Both the position numbers and the translations under genes were made by a program. 64,000 nt of DNA from Rhizobium oryziradicis (lineage in GTDB: Bacteria > Pseudomonadota > Alphaproteobacteria > Rhizobiales > Rhizobiaceae): positions 124,001-188,000 of the forward strand of contig NZ_MKIM01000031.1 of NCBI RefSeq assembly GCF_001939045.1. The letters run 5' to 3'. Shown here piece by piece: positions 28,700-36,965 of the stretch. Position 1 is the first letter of the stretch. Each line of letters starts with the position of its first letter. The notes beneath the pieces were generated by a model that did not search any database, was not told the DNA's origin, and saw nothing but the letters and a program-made list of their open reading frames with translations.

Positions 28700-29431
28700 A
28701 TGTCCATTATCACGTTTGCCAACACCAAGGGCGGTGCCGGAAAAACCACAGCGGTTTTGTTGCTGGCCACCGAGTTGATGCGGCGCGGATATCGGGTTTC
28801 GGTGATTGATACGGATCCGCAGCGCTGGATTTCGCGCTGGTTTGAAGGTGCAGAACCAAGCACGGATTTGCGGGTTGCCACCTATGTGTCGGTCAACTCC
28901 CTTCAGCGCACCATTGAAGCCTATCGCGACACATCGGATTACGTGATTGTTGATTTGCCCGGCGCGCAATCGCCGCTTTTGGCCACGGCCCTTGGCCTGT
29001 CAAACCACGTGCTCATTCCCATTCAGGGCAGCGCCATGGATGCGCAAGGCGGCGCGCAAGTGATTGAGCTTTTGCAATATCTCTACACCAAGGGCAATAT
29101 TCGCATTCCGCATTCTGTGGTGCTCTCGCGTGTCAACTCGCTGGTGACAACGCGGGCCTTGAAGGCGGTGAAAGCTTTGCTGGCCGAGCGGCATGTGCGG
29201 GTGCTGGACACGCCCATTATCGAGCGCGCTGCCTATCGCGATATGTTCGAGTTTCGCACCTGCCTGCACCGGCTTGATCCGGAACGGGTGAGCAACCTCG
29301 ACAAAGCCGTGGCCAATGCCGAGCGCTACGCCGATGAGGTGGAAATGCTGGTGCCGGTTTTTAAAATGCCGGTGGCGGACAACATCGACCACCGGATTTT
29401 CACAAATCATCCGATTTTGCGGAGAGCTTAG
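28700..29431 (+). CDS. Orphan ParA/MinD-type ATPase
   Basis: 243 residues. Deviant Walker A TKGGAGKTTA (~9-18), DTDPQRWISRWF (Walker A'-like region) and a hydrophobic Walker B segment YVIVDLPGAQSP. This is the ParA family, closest in size and style to small VirC1-like or orphan ParA proteins rather than chromosomal ParA, because no ParB gene or parS site accompanies it. Possible roles are positioning of a protein cluster or mobilisation complex. It is divergent from tyrosinase and convergent with rppH. A RIME-like repeat starts exactly at its stop codon. Confidence 0.8.
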   Translation: MSIITFANTKGGAGKTTAVLLLATELMRRGYRVSVIDTDPQRWISRWFEGAEPSTDLRVATYVSVNSLQRTIEAYRDTSDYVIVDLPGAQSPLLATALGLSNHVLIPIQGSAMDAQGGAQVIELLQYLYTKGNIRIPHSVVLSRVNSLVTTRALKAVKALLAERHVRVLDTPIIERAAYRDMFEFRTCLHRLDPERVSNLDKAVANAERYADEVEMLVPVFKMPVADNIDHRIFTNHPILRRA

Positions 29432-29486
29432 AGTTTGTCAGGGAAAAGTGGAATCCGGTTTTCCCGAAGAGACAAACGAAAACAAG
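29431..29486 (+). repeat. RIME-like intergenic repeat, full copy
   Basis: Inverted-repeat element with left arm GTTTGTCAGGGAAAA and right arm TTTTCCCGAAGAGACAAAC around a variable GTGG...CCGG centre. It directly follows the parA stop. Matching copies are at 31349 and 40293, with a half copy at 25745. Confidence 0.75.
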
Positions 29487-29491
29487 GGAAT

Positions 29492-29532
29492 CGAGAGTTT
29501 GTCTGGTTCAATTTGAACCTGACAAACTCTCG
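29492..29532. terminator. 41-bp near-perfect palindrome between convergent parA and rppH
   Basis: An 18-bp stem with one mismatch and a five-base AATTT loop. The outer arms are CGAGAGTTTGTC and GACAAACTCTCG, the same GTTTGTC/GACAAAC core as the RIME-like repeat beside it. It lies just downstream of both convergent genes, so it could terminate transcription from both sides, although there is no long T run. Confidence 0.6.
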
Positions 29533-29535
29533 CGC

Positions 29536-30054
29536 TTATCCTACCAGATGTTTGAAGCTGGCCACCACTTGCTCGTAAACCCCGCGCTTGAAGGGCACGA
29601 TCAGGTCTGGCAAGTCCTGCATGGGCTTCCATTGCCATTCGTCAAATTCGGCATGTTCAGTGGTGGGTGGCGGATTGATCTGAATTTCGCTTTCATCGCC
29701 TTCAAAGCGAAAAGCAAACCAGCGCTGGGTCTGGCCGCGATATTTGCCTCTGAGACCAATGCCGATCAGCTGTGGCGGCAGATCGTAATTGATCCACTCC
29801 GGGGCTTCTGCCAGAAGAGTGACGGTTTTCATGCCGGTTTCTTCGTAAAGCTCGCGATAGGCGGCGGCTTTGGGATCTTCCCCCGCATCAATGCCGCCTT
29901 GCGGCATCTGCCACAGTTGCGGTGAGCCATCATATTCCGAATTCAGCAAGGGAATGCGCCGTCCGGCCCACACTAAGCCGGCATGATTGAGCACCATAAT
30001 GCCAACACAGGGGCGGTAGGGCAGGTCTTCTGCTTTGATCACAGGTTGGGTCAC
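29536..30054 (-). CDS. rppH: RNA pyrophosphohydrolase
   Basis: 172-residue Nudix hydrolase. [20 protein letters not shown] starts the fold; the Nudix box is [20 protein letters not shown] followed by TG. The LWQMPQGG and [10 protein letters not shown] segments match the RppH/NudH (IalA) family. It removes pyrophosphate from the 5' end of transcripts to trigger decay, and also cleaves dinucleoside polyphosphates. It lies 26 bp downstream of the deacetylase-family gene on the same strand, as in other Rhizobiaceae. Confidence 0.93.
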   Translation of the reverse strand: MTQPVIKAEDLPYRPCVGIMVLNHAGLVWAGRRIPLLNSEYDGSPQLWQMPQGGIDAGEDPKAAAYRELYEETGMKTVTLLAEAPEWINYDLPPQLIGIGLRGKYRGQTQRWFAFRFEGDESEIQINPPPTTEHAEFDEWQWKPMQDLPDLIVPFKRGVYEQVVASFKHLVG

Positions 30055-30080
30055 GGTGTCCTCATCGTTTATGGCAGGGT

Positions 30081-31268
30081 CTATTGCTGGTTTTCAAGAG
30101 CAAGGGCAGAGAGGCCGACGATTTCGATACCACGGCTTTTTGCCTCGCGCACCCACTCCGCAATGGTGGTCACACTTTCATCAAAGGCCGAGGCAACGCC
30201 AATGGCAGTGCCATTGCGCTTGGCAATGCGTTCCAACTCGTCAAGACGTTTCAAAATCGCGTCTCGTTGCAACTGGTCATCCAGCTGCAAATCGGCGACC
30301 GAGTAAGGCATGTTCATGGCTTTTGCGAATTTTCCGCTCAAGGATTGCGCCGATGAGCCGTCATCGAGAAACAACAGGCCCCGATCTGAAATATCACGCA
30401 TCACCGGCTCCAGCGCATTGGTATCCGACAAAAAGCGCGCACCCATATAATTCATGATGCCGGTGTAATTGGTGATACTGGCCATGGCCTTATGCAAGAG
30501 CGCCAGGTTTTTGGCGCTGGATTGATCCGCCAAAAGCGTATCGCGCCCCGGATTGTTTGCCGGGTAACCAAGGGGCTCCAGCGGCATTTGCAGCAGAATT
30601 TCGTGGCCTGCGCGCCTTGCATCCTGCATCCAGCGTTGCAGGCTGTTGCCGCTGGCAGCAAAGCCAAGGGTGATCTCTTCCGGCAAGAGCTTGATGGCCT
30701 TTTGCGTGCCAGTCTGGCTTAACCCGAGGCCGCTGACAACGATGGCAATGCGCGTGCCATGCGCGCCTGACCATGGCCGTGCATATTGCTCAACCGGGCG
30801 CAAGCCATCCGGCCCTATCACCGGAATTCTGCCTTCAGGACTGTCTTGCAACAGCGCGGGATTAGGGGTTGCCGCCATGCGGGCATCCTGACCGATATGG
30901 GACGCGCTGATCAAAGCAGGACCTGAGCCATCGCGTGAGGCCGGCGAATATTGGGTGACAACCGAGCCATCCGGCATGGTGCTGCGTTCAACAATGGCAC
31001 CCGATGTGGGCGAGCGGGTTTCCAGATGCGGCGGCGGGGCGGCGACTGCTGCGTCTACCGGCTTGGGGGGCGCTTGGGCCACCTGTGGCAAGGGCGCATT
31101 CAAAGGTAAAGGCGTGAGGGCGGTATAGAAGGACAGGCCAAGAATGACCAAAACGCTGACAACACCAACACTCGCAGGACCGAGACCGGAACCCCCAAGC
31201 CCGTTGCGCCTTTTGGTGCGCGGCTTTTTGCGGTTCTGGCCCAAGGGGGCGTGCAGATCATTGCCCAA
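30081..31268 (-). CDS. Divergent polysaccharide deacetylase family protein (YibQ-like)
   Basis: 395 residues. A Pro/Lys/Arg-rich cytosolic N-terminus, one TM segment ([19 protein letters not shown]), a Pro/Ala-rich linker, then the divergent deacetylase domain from ~175 ([52 protein letters not shown]). YibQ-type proteins are periplasmic and their activity is unproven. The first metal-site Asp pair of active relatives (xDDLG) reads VSGLG here, so catalysis is doubtful. It sits between ctpA and rppH, with a terminator and a RIME-like repeat on its 5' side. Confidence 0.82.
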   Translation of the reverse strand: MGNDLHAPLGQNRKKPRTKRRNGLGGSGLGPASVGVVSVLVILGLSFYTALTPLPLNAPLPQVAQAPPKPVDAAVAAPPPHLETRSPTSGAIVERSTMPDGSVVTQYSPASRDGSGPALISASHIGQDARMAATPNPALLQDSPEGRIPVIGPDGLRPVEQYARPWSGAHGTRIAIVVSGLGLSQTGTQKAIKLLPEEITLGFAASGNSLQRWMQDARRAGHEILLQMPLEPLGYPANNPGRDTLLADQSSAKNLALLHKAMASITNYTGIMNYMGARFLSDTNALEPVMRDISDRGLLFLDDGSSAQSLSGKFAKAMNMPYSVADLQLDDQLQRDAILKRLDELERIAKRNGTAIGVASAFDESVTTIAEWVREAKSRGIEIVGLSALALENQQ

Positions 31269-31348
31269 ATCACTGCCTTTCAGCGAATCAACGGAGCGGA
31301 GTGCTTTGCGATATACAGGAGGGGTGCGTTTGCCGCCATCCCTTGCCA

Positions 31349-31410
31349 GAGTTTGTCAGGGAAACGTGGATCGCGCTTTTCCCGAAAAGACAAACGAAAA
31401 CAAAGAATTT
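31349..31410 (-). repeat. RIME-like intergenic repeat, full copy
   Basis: Left arm GTTTGTCAGGGAAA, right arm TTTTCCCGAAAAGACAAAC, then CGAAAACAA as in the 29431 copy. It lies between the ctpA terminator and the start of the deacetylase-family gene. Confidence 0.75.
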
Positions 31411-31442
31411 TAGAGCCGGATATTAACAACCAGCCCGCAAAG

Positions 31443-31472
31443 AAAAATGCCGACCCTTGGGCCGGCATTTTT
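31443..31472 (-). terminator. Rho-independent terminator of ctpA
   Basis: AAAAATGCCG (31443-31452) and CGGCATTTTT (31463-31472) form a strong stem nine bases downstream of the ctpA stop on the minus strand. The deacetylase gene therefore probably has its own promoter. Confidence 0.75.
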
Positions 31473-31480
31473 GAAGTCGA

Positions 31481-32815
31481 TCAGTTTTTCTTGGCGTTTT
31501 CCAACACAACCTTGCTTGGATCCGGCGGGAAAGACGGATCTTTCTTCACGCCGCGCAACAGGTCCAGCGCATAGTTGAGCTGCACATCGTCCTTCGGATC
31601 CGGCGGTACGTAGGCAACAGAGCCAGAGCCTTCTTCGGTTTCGCTTTGGCCCTGAATGTGGCCCGGCAGCGCCGATTCACCCTCTGGCTTCAGCTTGCCC
31701 TTCAGATCGGCAGGCAATGGCTCTTCCACGGTGATATCTGGATGAATGCCCGTGCCCTGAATGGATCTGCCAGACGGCGTGTAATAGAGCGCCGTTGTCA
31801 GGCGCAGAGCACCCTTGTCACCCATCGGGATGATGGTCTGCACAGACCCCTTGCCGAAGCTGCGGGTGCCGACCACGGTTGCCCGCTTCAGATCCTGCAA
31901 CGCACCGGCGACGATTTCCGAGGCCGAAGCAGAACCACCGTTGACCAGGACGATCAAAGGCTTGCCATCGGTCAGATCACCCGGTGTTGCGTTAAAGCGG
32001 CGGGTATCTTCCGGATCGCGCGAACGGGTGGAAACAATCTCGCCCTTTTGCAGGAAGGCGTCAGACACATAGATGGCCTGATCCAGCAAACCGCCCGGAT
32101 TGAGGCGAAGGTCGAGAACAAAGCCCTTCAGCTTGTCGTCTGGAACCTGCTTCTTGATCTTGGCAATGGCGGCCTGCAAATCGTCAAAGGTCTTCTCGGT
32201 AAACGAGATGACGCGGAGGTAACCCACATCGCCATCAACCCGCGACTTCACAGCCCGGATTGGAATCACTTCGCGCTTTACACTCAGCTCAATCGGCTTG
32301 TCCACGCCTTTGCGCAAAATGGTCAGCTTGATCGAGGTTCCAACCGCGCCACGCATTTTGTCAACGGCAGCGCTCAGCTTCATGCCGCGCACGGCCTGGC
32401 CGTTGATTTCAGAAATATAATCGCCAGCCAGAATGCCAGCCTTGGCACCGGGCGTGTCATCAATCGGGGTGATGACCTTGATCAGTTCGTTTTCCATCGT
32501 CACTTCAATGCCGATGCCACCGAACTCACCCTTTGTCTGGGTCTGCATGTCGGCAGCTTCCTGCGCGTTCATGTAGCTGGAGTGAGGGTCGAGCGACGAC
32601 AGCATGCCGTTGATGGCAGCTTCGATCAGCTTCTTCTCATCGGGAGGTGTCACATACTGGGCGCGGACGCGCTCAAACACGTCTCCAAAAATCGCCAGTT
32701 CTTTATAGGTGGATGTACCCGCCGCTTGGGCTGGAACGCCTGCCGAATAAACAACGCTCATGGCTGTTGCGCCCATCAGCGCGCCCACGAGCATTAGAGA
32801 AGCCCTACGTATCAT
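31481..32815 (-). CDS. ctpA: S41 family carboxy-terminal processing protease
   Basis: About 444 residues from MIRRASLMLVGALMG, a signal peptide or anchor. Then an N-terminal helical segment, a PDZ domain (GGIGIEVTMENELIKVITPI, AGDYISEINGQAVRGMKL), and the S41 protease core with LDLRLNPGGLLDQAI and catalytic Ser in GSASASEIVAGALQD, followed by GTRSFGKGSVQ with the Lys. It trims periplasmic or envelope proteins, including peptidoglycan hydrolases. The frame opens at 32860, but the signal begins at 32815, overlapping the envC end by 11 bp. Confidence 0.93.
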   Translation of the reverse strand: MIRRASLMLVGALMGATAMSVVYSAGVPAQAAGTSTYKELAIFGDVFERVRAQYVTPPDEKKLIEAAINGMLSSLDPHSSYMNAQEAADMQTQTKGEFGGIGIEVTMENELIKVITPIDDTPGAKAGILAGDYISEINGQAVRGMKLSAAVDKMRGAVGTSIKLTILRKGVDKPIELSVKREVIPIRAVKSRVDGDVGYLRVISFTEKTFDDLQAAIAKIKKQVPDDKLKGFVLDLRLNPGGLLDQAIYVSDAFLQKGEIVSTRSRDPEDTRRFNATPGDLTDGKPLIVLVNGGSASASEIVAGALQDLKRATVVGTRSFGKGSVQTIIPMGDKGALRLTTALYYTPSGRSIQGTGIHPDITVEEPLPADLKGKLKPEGESALPGHIQGQSETEEGSGSVAYVPPDPKDDVQLNYALDLLRGVKKDPSFPPDPSKVVLENAKKN

Positions 32816-34229
32816 TGCGTACCTTTCCGGCGTCCTTCGCCCACCATGGTCGGGAATCAACCGAGTTGCCGTCTTTTCTAAATTCTATGTAAAGCGTTGG
32901 GCGATTTGTTTCCAGCGAGAAAGCAGCCGCACTCGCAACTCTCTTATCTCCCATAGCACCAATTGGTTCACCAGACAGCACGAATTGGCCTGCGTGAACA
33001 TTCACCGCATCCATTCCGGACAAAACTATGTGATAACCACTGCCTGGATTGAGAATAACCATTTTCCCGTAACTGCGAAACTGTCCCGCATACACCACTG
33101 TGCCGTCAGCGGGCGCTGTGACCACCGCTGCTGGTGCCGTTGCAACAACAATGCCCTTGGCATCGTGTCCGGTGCCATCAGGATCGCCAAATGTCCGCAA
33201 GACATCTCCAGCAGCTGGCAATTCCAGCTTTGCTTTCAGCTCATCAAACGCAAATGCAGGTGCAATGCGGTTTTTATCGGGCGGTGTGTTCTGCGCCTGT
33301 GCGCGCTCGGCATCGGTCATTTGCGCCCGCTTCTGGTCTTCCAGCTTTGATTGTTCCGTGGCGTTTCGCACCGATGCCACCTGGTTTTCCAGCGAGGAAA
33401 TGAAGCCCTGCAATGACGCCGATTTTTGCGCAAGCTCTTGCGAACGCTGCAATTCGTTTTGCAATTGCGCCGAATTTCGCTCGCTCAGTTTGGCATTTTC
33501 ATCCAAAAGCAGCGCCATGCGGCTTTCTTCTTCCTGCCGGCTTTGCAGGCTGGCCATCATCTGCTCGCGCTCGCCCTGGCTGGCTTTTCGCAGATTGGCC
33601 AATTCCTGCAGGTCATTGGCCAGCTTTTCGGTTTCCTTGCGCATGCCGGGCACCACGGCCCCCAGAAGAATGGCGGTGCGCACAGCCCCCAGCGCATCCT
33701 CTGGCTTGACCAGCAAAGCGGGTGGCGGATTGCGCCCCATGCGCTCAAGCGCGCCTAACACTTCCGCCAGAACGCCACGCCTAGCCCGAAAGGATTTGCG
33801 AATAACATCTTCGCGCACGCCAAAATCAGCCAATCTGCGCTCACTGTCGGTGATCTTTTGCTCCAGATCCTTGCGGCGTGCGGCCGAGTCAATCAGCGCC
33901 TGACGCAAAGACGCGCTGCTTTTGTCGAGCGCGTCAATGCTCTGGCGCAATTGCTCTGCCTTGTCCGTCGACAGCTTGATCGATTGCGAAAGATCCTGCA
34001 GCTCTTTCGTCACCTCATCGCGCTTGGCCTTCAAAGCCGCAGCTTTATCAGCTGCAGATTGCGGGGCGTCGTCTGGCGCTTGCGTGGTCGGCGCTTCAGA
34101 AGGTGGGGCTGGCGGTGGGCTTTCCTGGGCAAGGACTGAGGCAATGCTCGAAAAACACAAAAGCGCTGCTGCGCTGAGCGACATCGCCGATTGCGTCAGA
34201 CGCTCGCCCGTCTTTTTCCGTAACATCAA
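32805..34229 (-). CDS. envC: Murein hydrolase activator EnvC family protein (degenerate M23/LytM)
   Basis: 474 residues. Signal peptide to about residue 35 (LSAAALLCFSSIASVLA), an acidic Pro-rich stretch, long coiled coils (~55-290, ELQDLSQSIKLSTDKAEQL) and a C-terminal LytM domain. The zinc ligands of active LytM enzymes look replaced: the usual HxxxD element reads HDAKG and the HxH position reads YIEFRKDG. This fits an amidase activator rather than a peptidase. It acts in the periplasm during cell separation. Operon with ctpA. In relatives it follows rlmH; here rlmH is ~23 kb away. Confidence 0.88.
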   Translation of the reverse strand: MMLRKKTGERLTQSAMSLSAAALLCFSSIASVLAQESPPPAPPSEAPTTQAPDDAPQSAADKAAALKAKRDEVTKELQDLSQSIKLSTDKAEQLRQSIDALDKSSASLRQALIDSAARRKDLEQKITDSERRLADFGVREDVIRKSFRARRGVLAEVLGALERMGRNPPPALLVKPEDALGAVRTAILLGAVVPGMRKETEKLANDLQELANLRKASQGEREQMMASLQSRQEEESRMALLLDENAKLSERNSAQLQNELQRSQELAQKSASLQGFISSLENQVASVRNATEQSKLEDQKRAQMTDAERAQAQNTPPDKNRIAPAFAFDELKAKLELPAAGDVLRTFGDPDGTGHDAKGIVVATAPAAVVTAPADGTVVYAGQFRSYGKMVILNPGSGYHIVLSGMDAVNVHAGQFVLSGEPIGAMGDKRVASAAAFSLETNRPTLYIEFRKDGNSVDSRPWWAKDAGKVRNDT

Positions 34230-34306
34230 ATTCCAGATCGCCCTAAAGCATGCCGCGTTTCATTGTCTTCAATGAAACGATAACGTCCATGCGATAAAAT
34301 AAGACA

Positions 34307-34349
34307 TAAAGCGGGTCGCCGTGAATGCTGTGATCTGCGACCCGCTTTA
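34307..34349 (-). terminator. Terminator of the diguanylate cyclase gene
   Basis: TAAAGCGGGTCGC (34307-34319) pairs with GCGACCCGCTTTA (34337-34349). On the minus strand it is followed by TTTATGTCTTATTTTAT. It lies ~120 bp downstream of the GGDEF gene stop. Confidence 0.6.
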
Positions 34350-34468
34350 ATGGTTTCAACGCAATCTAACTGATTTGCGATCAGGGGAAAAGTCCGGTTC
34401 TGCGCGATGGAAGATGCACCTATTCCTCTTTCAGAGGCAACGATCAGCCAGAGAAATGGGCGTTGAGG

Positions 34469-35887
34469 TTATGAAAACACCTGTACCAAATTGCGGCCAC
34501 TTTGTTTGGCGCGATACATTGCCAGATCTGCGGCCTTGAACAGATCGCCGGCTGTTTTTCCATGATCTGGAAAATAGGCAATGCCAATGCTGCAGTGTGT
34601 GTGAAGCTCGGCGTTGTCCATCAAAGGTGCCTGCGCAACAGTTTTGCGGATGCGCTCAAAAACATCTTCGAAACGCGCATCGCTTTCGTGCAGAACAACG
34701 ATAAATTCGTCGCCGCCAATGCGCGCCACCATGCCGTTTTGCGCAACAATTTGTGAAATCCGCGCAGCTGTTGCCTTGAGAAGTTCATCGCCAACCGCAT
34801 GGCCTAAGGTATCGTTGACCTGTTTGAAATTGTCGATATCGATAAAGCCAACCGCCAGCGTCTGGGCGGTGCAGGTGGCAGAGGCAAGCAGGTCCGGCAT
34901 TCTGGCTTCAATTGCGCTGCGGTTCATCACCCCCGTCAAAGCATCGTGGTCAATGAGAAAGCGGATGCGCTCCTCGGCCTTGCGTCGATCAATGGCAATG
35001 CCCGCCATATGGCTGGCACCCGCCAGAAATTCTATCAGGCTTTTGCTCAGCGCGTTTTGGGCGAACACGCCAACCAGACCTTGATTTTGGCCACTCGCAG
35101 ACGAAATCTCGAAGCAATGAAAATGATCCTGGTTTGATGCCAGATCAAACATGGCCTCGCAAATAAGCTCCGGCGATGCAGACGACAGCGCCTCGGACAG
35201 GCGCTTGGGCAAGCGGGAAAGGCTGGGAGCTTCATACATTGGTGGGTGATTGTCAGGCGAGAAAATAACCGTGGCGCAGCTGATGCCTTCAGATAGCCCC
35301 TCAATCAATGCGGCCAATTCCTTCATCAGCAGGGAAATGTCGATGGAATCGACAATCATCCCCAGAATACGGTTTTGCGCCAGCATCAGTCGCTCCGACG
35401 CCTTTCGTGCCGAAATATCCCGCGATGTGCCGACAACGCCAATGATGGTACCGCTGCTGTCTCTGAGTGGCACACGGGACATCATCAGCCAGCGATCGCC
35501 CCCGACCATTGCCGGTTCTTCAAAACCGAGATCCGGCTCGCCGGTTTCAATAACCCGCTGCTCTATTTCGGCTATGCGCGCATTTTCAGCCGCTTTGCCA
35601 TGCAGATCAAAATCGGTCAGTCCAATGATGTCATCGATGCAGGAAAGGCCATTGTTTTCAAGAATAGCCTGATTGGCATATAGAAAACGCCCCTCGCGAT
35701 CCTTGGCGTAGATAAAATCGGGAATGTGATTGACCATTGCGTCGAGCCACAAATAACGCTCTTTCAGCTCTGCGAGCGAATAGATTATCTGAGGATCGCG
35801 ATGCCATATGTTCACGTTATTGGGGCACTTCTCGCCTTGAAATGAAGTCTCAGTGGGTGTGTCATCCATGGAAACGATATTTTTCAC
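34469..35887 (-). CDS. PAS-GAF-like diguanylate cyclase (GGDEF)
   Basis: 472 residues, no TM segment. PAS domain ~45-160 (HIPDFIYAKDREGRFLYANQ to VVGTSRDISARKASE), a GAF-like region ~170-300, then the GGDEF domain: DHDALTGVMNR, GFIDIDNFKQVNDTLGH, active site RIGGDEF at ~391-395, and SIGIAYFP. It makes cyclic-di-GMP. The position of the inhibitory RxxD site (five residues before GGDEF) reads AQNG, so product inhibition is probably absent. No EAL domain. A 16-bp palindrome lies upstream. It opposes the HD-GYP activity encoded 20 kb away. Confidence 0.9.
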   Translation of the reverse strand: MKNIVSMDDTPTETSFQGEKCPNNVNIWHRDPQIIYSLAELKERYLWLDAMVNHIPDFIYAKDREGRFLYANQAILENNGLSCIDDIIGLTDFDLHGKAAENARIAEIEQRVIETGEPDLGFEEPAMVGGDRWLMMSRVPLRDSSGTIIGVVGTSRDISARKASERLMLAQNRILGMIVDSIDISLLMKELAALIEGLSEGISCATVIFSPDNHPPMYEAPSLSRLPKRLSEALSSASPELICEAMFDLASNQDHFHCFEISSASGQNQGLVGVFAQNALSKSLIEFLAGASHMAGIAIDRRKAEERIRFLIDHDALTGVMNRSAIEARMPDLLASATCTAQTLAVGFIDIDNFKQVNDTLGHAVGDELLKATAARISQIVAQNGMVARIGGDEFIVVLHESDARFEDVFERIRKTVAQAPLMDNAELHTHCSIGIAYFPDHGKTAGDLFKAADLAMYRAKQSGRNLVQVFS

Positions 35888-36479
35888 AATGAAGATACTC
35901 CAAAGTAGCCTTAAAACACTATTCAGAATGCGTTATATTTCGATGAACGGCTTCATTTTGACGACGATGAAAACGGTCTGTCTTTGCTACCCTCTCGTCT
36001 TTTGAGAGTGCTTCGAGCGCATGTAGACTTATTTTATTAACAAAGATGGGAGAATATTCGAATATTCCACATAAGTGCTGCGTCTTATGCAGCGGTCCCA
36101 AATCTCACTGAACTATAGCTCAACTTTAATTTGTTATTAGAGATAATGAAATTGGATTTTTTGCATTCGACCAAAATAATCCCCGGTCAATGTTGATCTT
36201 TTTCCCCTTGCGCGGCGCGCTTCGAGCAACCGGCTCACGGAGCGTTTGCCATCTGACGGCAAGAATAAGCCGGGAGCGTCAAGGCAAAAGCAACCATAGG
36301 GGGATTTTTAAGGTCGAAATAACCTCAAACAGCAGGATTTATCGCTGATTGCGGCGTTTGGGCTAGACTCACCCCTCGCGTGAGCCTAGTCAACCGGTAT
36401 CTCTGATTGGGTTGAGGTGGCGCATGAGCGATGCGACACGCGATTCCGTCTGGCAAACACAAAATAATAAGGACAAGAC
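35888..36479. other. Long intergenic region with palindrome and hairpin
   Basis: ~590 bp without a convincing gene. GAATATTCGAATATTC (36052-36067) is a perfect 16-bp palindrome upstream of the diguanylate cyclase. A 12-bp stem with G-T wobbles spans 36361-36391 (GGCTAGACTCAC / GTGAGCCTAGTC), ~90 bp before the small ORF at 36480. The stretch 36210-36310 is more GC-rich and could encode a small RNA, but I have no family match. Confidence 0.45.
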
Positions 36480-36767
36480 ATGATCGAACTCACGCCAACA
36501 CAGATCCGCGGGCTGAAACTTGCGAAAGACGGTGATTTGTTTCCGCAGGCTGCCAAGAAGTGGACGCATCTCAATGCCGAGGTGACTTACTCCAAGACGG
36601 ACCGTTTCAAAGAACGCCCGCAGAAAATCAAGTTTCTGACCACAACCACCATGAACGAATTGACAGAGCTTGGCCTGATTGAGCGCAACAATGTCGAAGA
36701 TGATGCCGATCAGGATCCGCGTAAGATCACCATGGCTGGCAAAATGTGGCTGTTGCAAAACAAATAA
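36480..36767 (+). CDS. Hypothetical protein, winged-helix-like (95 aa)
   Basis: 95 residues starting MIELTPTQIRGLKLAKDGDL after an AAGGACAAGAC ribosome-binding region. The pattern is helix-rich with a basic middle (KTDRFKERPQKIKFL), then MNELTELGLIERN and a charged wing-like loop ending KITMAGKMWLLQNK, which reads like a MarR/PadR-type winged helix. No catalytic motif or signal. I do not recognise a named family. It is isolated, with ~200 bp to the ABC-F gene. Confidence 0.65.
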   Translation: MIELTPTQIRGLKLAKDGDLFPQAAKKWTHLNAEVTYSKTDRFKERPQKIKFLTTTTMNELTELGLIERNNVEDDADQDPRKITMAGKMWLLQNK

Positions 36768-36965
36768 GCCTGCAAGAGATGTGATTGGTTTGTCGCCACG
36801 GCCCAAAGCCATTTTCTGGCGACAGACACTGCCGGCCCACCACTGCCGCGCATGAGACAAAACCCGCCACGAAAATTGAGACAAATGCGCGATCTCGTGC
36901 CATAAGGGCGCGCGAAACCTTATGCGCATTCGCAAGACATGCTTTAAGCCCGGGCCGAATTTGAC

